A DNA stretch of 7,989 nucleotides from NCBI GenBank assembly GCA_964530165.1, contig CAZGYE010000271.1, positions 1 to 7,989 of the forward strand. The letters run 5' to 3'. Source of the stretch: CAZGYE01 sp964530165. Its GTDB lineage: Bacteria; Planctomycetota; Planctomycetia; Planctomycetales; Planctomycetaceae. Shown in pieces: positions 5,928 through 7,989 of this stretch; the stretch's first letter is position 1, and each line of letters opens with the position of its first letter. Made by a program: the position numbers and the translations under genes. The notes beneath the pieces were generated by a model that did no database searches, had not been told where the DNA came from, and saw only the letters and a list, made by a program, of their open reading frames with translations.

Positions 5928-6608
5928 TTACGGGAGCGGCTTGACCATCAGATTCTTAAAGTAAACGATGCTCTTGGGGTCGTGCGCCTGAAGGGCGAAC
6001 GTCCCGCTGGAAAGTCTCCGCTCGGAATACCAGGGCTTCCTCTCAAGTTTGAAGCCTTCCGGCTCGATCCAGTCCACAACGGTCTTGCCATCCACTTTGA
6101 TGACAACGTGTTTGCCGTTTACTTTGATTGAGACGTGAAACCACTTATTGTCTTTGGCCGGTGAAGCGGCGACATTCTGTACGGCGTACAGGCTGCCTGT
6201 CTTTTTCTTGTCTTTGTAGCTGTTGTTGATTTGGACTTCGAATCCTTTCTGCGGCCAATTGCCCCTCACGTAGTCTGTGTGAAAGTAAATACCGCTGTTG
6301 GCGTTGGGTTGGGTCTTCACGTCGCACTGGAACACAAAGTTTTTGAATGATGCCTTACCGTCTGAACCTACATAGAACAGATGACTTTTTGCATGAGGCG
6401 CCTGCCCATCGATAGCTTTCCCCTTAGCATGTGCGACCAGGATTTCATCATGGACTGAGAACGAGTCAGGATCCTCGCTGGACTTCCAGCCGTCGAGCGT
6501 TTTGCCGTCGAAGAGGCGGATCCAACCATCCTTCTTATCCTCGGCTTTGGTCGAGGCAACGGCGGCCAAGACGAGGGATGAAACAACTAACAGGGCAGTT
6601 CTCTTCAT
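5928..6608 (-). CDS. Exported 3-keto-disaccharide hydrolase (DUF1080)
   Basis: The product has 226 residues. MKRTALLVVSSLVLAAVASTKAE is a Sec signal peptide. The mature part is one concanavalin-like jelly-roll domain with all hallmark blocks of DUF1080: GWIRLFDGKTLDGWK (28-42), KNFVFQCDVKTQPNANSGIYF (89-109, with the NSGIYF core), KGFEVQINNSY (121-131), KTGSLYAVQNVAA (136-148), WFHVSIKVNGKHV (156-168) and GTFALQAHDPKSIVYFKNL (202-220). Characterised relatives cleave 3-keto-glycosides after an oxidoreductase has made the ketone. The start at 6608 gives the signal peptide at once; longer starts add arginine-rich non-coding reading. The ribosome binding site is weak (AGAGA-like). Base composition differs from its neighbours: two sampled lines (6181-6300) contain 57 G+C of 120, against 37 of 60 in a sampled line of the oxidoreductase (5521-5580). 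That may reflect transfer or only a lysine-rich product. It follows the small broken gene at 6700-6937 on the same strand. Confidence 0.93.
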   Translation of the reverse strand: MKRTALLVVSSLVLAAVASTKAEDKKDGWIRLFDGKTLDGWKSSEDPDSFSVHDEILVAHAKGKAIDGQAPHAKSHLFYVGSDGKASFKNFVFQCDVKTQPNANSGIYFHTDYVRGNWPQKGFEVQINNSYKDKKKTGSLYAVQNVAASPAKDNKWFHVSIKVNGKHVVIKVDGKTVVDWIEPEGFKLERKPWYSERRLSSGTFALQAHDPKSIVYFKNLMVKPLP

Positions 6609-6699
6609 GGGAGTTCTCTTTCTGGCTTGAGTTGCTGTCGTTTGTTTGTCGTGTTTCTGGCCGCCTTCTTGATGATTTCCAGTGGATGTGGAAAGGACG

Positions 6700-6937
6700 T
6701 CACGCCACCGTGAATGCGCAGATTCTCTCCCGACGAGAATCCACAAATCGCCCGGCGCTCGCGTCGTCGGTCAGCGTGTACGTCTTGGCAACTTCCGGCA
6801 CGATCTCACCCTTGTGAATCAAGTTGTCGAAGACGATCGGCACGCGACAATGACGCGTCTCGTCCACGTACATGTGGCCGTCTTGAAAAGACCATCATCG
6901 ACAAAACCAGCAAGCTCAAACCGAAGATCGCCTTCAT
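6700..6937 (-). pseudogene. Small secreted protein of unknown family, frameshifted
   Basis: From ATG 6937 the minus strand reads MKAIFGLSLLVLSMMVF, a clear signal peptide preceded by a good ribosome binding site. The frame then degenerates. In the next frame, from about 6882, coding-like sequence starts: DGHMYVDETRHCRVPIVFDN, then LIHKGEIVPEVAKTYTLTDD and ASAGRFVDSRRERI, with a stop at 6702-6700. Removing one base from the AAAA run at 6886-6889 (TTTT on the coding strand) joins the two as VFQDGHMYVDE and gives about 78 residues. I do not recognise the family. The composition is balanced, with alternating hydrophobic and charged residues, unlike an out-of-frame shadow. The second part alone is under 60 codons from its first ATG and is easily missed. 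It lies 91 bases upstream of the DUF1080 gene in the same direction and may have been its operon partner. The break may be a real mutation or a sequencing error. Confidence 0.55.
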
Positions 6938-6944
6938 GGCGTCT

Positions 6945-6949
6945 TCCTT
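6945..6949 (-). promoter_or_regulatory. Ribosome binding site of the small secreted protein
   Basis: On the minus strand AAGGA precedes ATG 6937 by 7 bases. With the signal peptide directly behind it, this is the main evidence that the start at 6937 is genuine. Confidence 0.6.
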
Positions 6950-6979
6950 TCGCCTGTTCGTCTTCATTGTAACAGATCT

Positions 6980-7954
6980 ATGGAAACATCTCGCGGCAAA
7001 CGCATTCTGTTGACTTTGCTGGACCCCAAGGTCGGCATTCCGCTGGCGCTGGTGCTGGCCGTTCTGTCCGCTCCACTGGTGTTTCGCGGGCATCAGATCG
7101 CCGGGCTGCCTGATCCGGGCGATCCGTTCGACGTCGAGGCGTTCGGCACCGTCGAGATCGCACCCGCAGAGAACGCGTTCGTCGAGTACCGGTTAGCCGT
7201 GGTTGTGTTGGTACCACCGACTCCGTTCGACCCTGGGGTCCTCGAAAAGGCGATGAAGGGCGGCTGGTCGGCAGCTTCGCAGGAGATCCGCAAATGGGTC
7301 TCCGACAACCGAGCGGCGCTCGACCTTTGGCGCAAGGGAAGCCAGAAGCCGGACGCAGTCTACTACCAGCCCAAAGACATGACCATCGCTTACAATCTCG
7401 AAGTTGTCCAGCAGTTGCGGGACTTCGCCCAACTGGCCCGCCTGGAAGGCGCCCGACTGGAGCACGCGGGCGATTTTGACGCCGCCCGAGAATGGTATCG
7501 GGCCATGTTTCGCAGCAGCCGACATTGCGGTCGTCACGGCGTAATGATCGAACGACTGGTGGGCATCGGCATCCATCGTCTCGCGGCCGAGGTGCTGCAG
7601 AAATGGGCCGGCCATCCGCAGGTTGATGTGGCCCTGCTGCGGCGAGCGCTGGACGAGGTCATTGCCGACTACCAGATGACGCCCGCAACGTCGACCATGT
7701 TCAAAGCGGAGTACATCATGGCGATGAACACGCTGAATCGGCCCGATCTGCCGTTGCTGCTCGGGGCAACCGCAGGATTCTTTCCCATTCCCAAGGCGGC
7801 AATGTTTCTGATGAACGAGCCGGAACTGAGCGTACGCGTGTCTCGACACATCTGGGCCAATTGGCTCTCGGAGATTGATCGTCCGCTCCACGCCCGCAGC
7901 CCCCGATATGCCGGTTCCTTGCCACTGTTTGTCCTCAGAAGAAAGATTGATTAG
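6980..7954 (+). CDS. Membrane-anchored protein of unknown function
   Basis: The product has 324 residues. After a short basic N-terminus (METSRGKR), residues 17-36 (KVGIPLALVLAVLSAPLVFR) form one membrane segment, so the bulk probably faces the periplasm. The region 135-235 is helical and contains ARLEHAGDFDAAREWYRAMF (158-177), which resembles a single tetratricopeptide-like helical hairpin, and VALLRRALDEVIADYQMTP (217-235). I recall similar uncharacterised proteins in planctomycetes but cannot name a family. There is no enzyme motif. The start at 6980 has no clear ribosome binding site, and the gene is divergent from the small secreted protein with only 42 bases between the two starts, so their control signals must overlap. 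The C-terminus ends abruptly in FVLRRKID, directly at an AGGAA-periodic stretch, so it may be truncated. Confidence 0.75.
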   Translation: METSRGKRILLTLLDPKVGIPLALVLAVLSAPLVFRGHQIAGLPDPGDPFDVEAFGTVEIAPAENAFVEYRLAVVVLVPPTPFDPGVLEKAMKGGWSAASQEIRKWVSDNRAALDLWRKGSQKPDAVYYQPKDMTIAYNLEVVQQLRDFAQLARLEGARLEHAGDFDAAREWYRAMFRSSRHCGRHGVMIERLVGIGIHRLAAEVLQKWAGHPQVDVALLRRALDEVIADYQMTPATSTMFKAEYIMAMNTLNRPDLPLLLGATAGFFPIPKAAMFLMNEPELSVRVSRHIWANWLSEIDRPLHARSPRYAGSLPLFVLRRKID

Positions 7955-7980
7955 GAATCCAGGAAGACAGGAACATGGAA
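7953..7980. repeat. 8-bp periodic AGGAA motif
   Basis: AGGAA occurs at 7953-7957, 7961-7965 and 7969-7973, exactly 8 bases apart, followed by TGGAA at 7976-7980. It begins within the stop codon of the preceding gene and may continue past the window edge. It could be the first part of an intergenic repeat; too little is visible to say. Confidence 0.4.
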
Positions 7981-7989
7981 GTATCAGTT

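Overview
The window looks like a piece of a planctomycete chromosome (Pirellulales-like). No marker gene is present, so this rests on gene content: an exported Gfo/Idh/MocA oxidoreductase, a 3-keto-disaccharide hydrolase (DUF1080), a Tat-exported sugar isomerase-type TIM barrel, a ceramidase-like hydrolase, a planctomycete-type glycosidase propeller and GC-rich genes with long spacers. It could be from a metagenome assembly, because two genes are broken by single-base shifts in short A runs.

Layout. 1-626 (+) is the C-terminal part of a neutral/alkaline ceramidase-like protein. 627-880 holds no recognisable gene. 881-1910 (+) is a scar: the first 30 codons of a HicB antitoxin, with its own ribosome binding site, run directly into a glycosidase that has lost its N-terminus and carries a frameshift near 1650. 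4303-1970 (-) is a probable operon read in the order Tat-exported TIM-barrel sugar isomerase/hydratase, exported rhamnose-mutarotase-like protein, two-domain GNAT acetyltransferase. 4304-4479 is a divergent control region containing a tandem ATTGTCA repeat and an 18-bp palindrome. 4480-5838 (+) is the Tat-exported Gfo/Idh/MocA oxidoreductase. 6608-5928 (-) is the exported DUF1080 hydrolase, converging on it. 6937-6700 (-) is a small secreted protein of unknown family, broken by a frameshift. 6980-7954 (+) is a membrane-anchored protein of unknown function whose C-terminus may be cut short.

How the genes may work together. The oxidoreductase, the DUF1080 protein and the TIM barrel match the three enzyme classes of the 3-keto-glycoside route: oxidise a glycoside at C3, cleave the 3-keto-glycoside by elimination or hydrolysis, then hydrate or isomerise the product. 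All three, plus the mutarotase-like protein, carry Tat or Sec signals, so the sequence suggests an extracytoplasmic version of this pathway. The family assignments are firm; the substrate and the joint action are inference.
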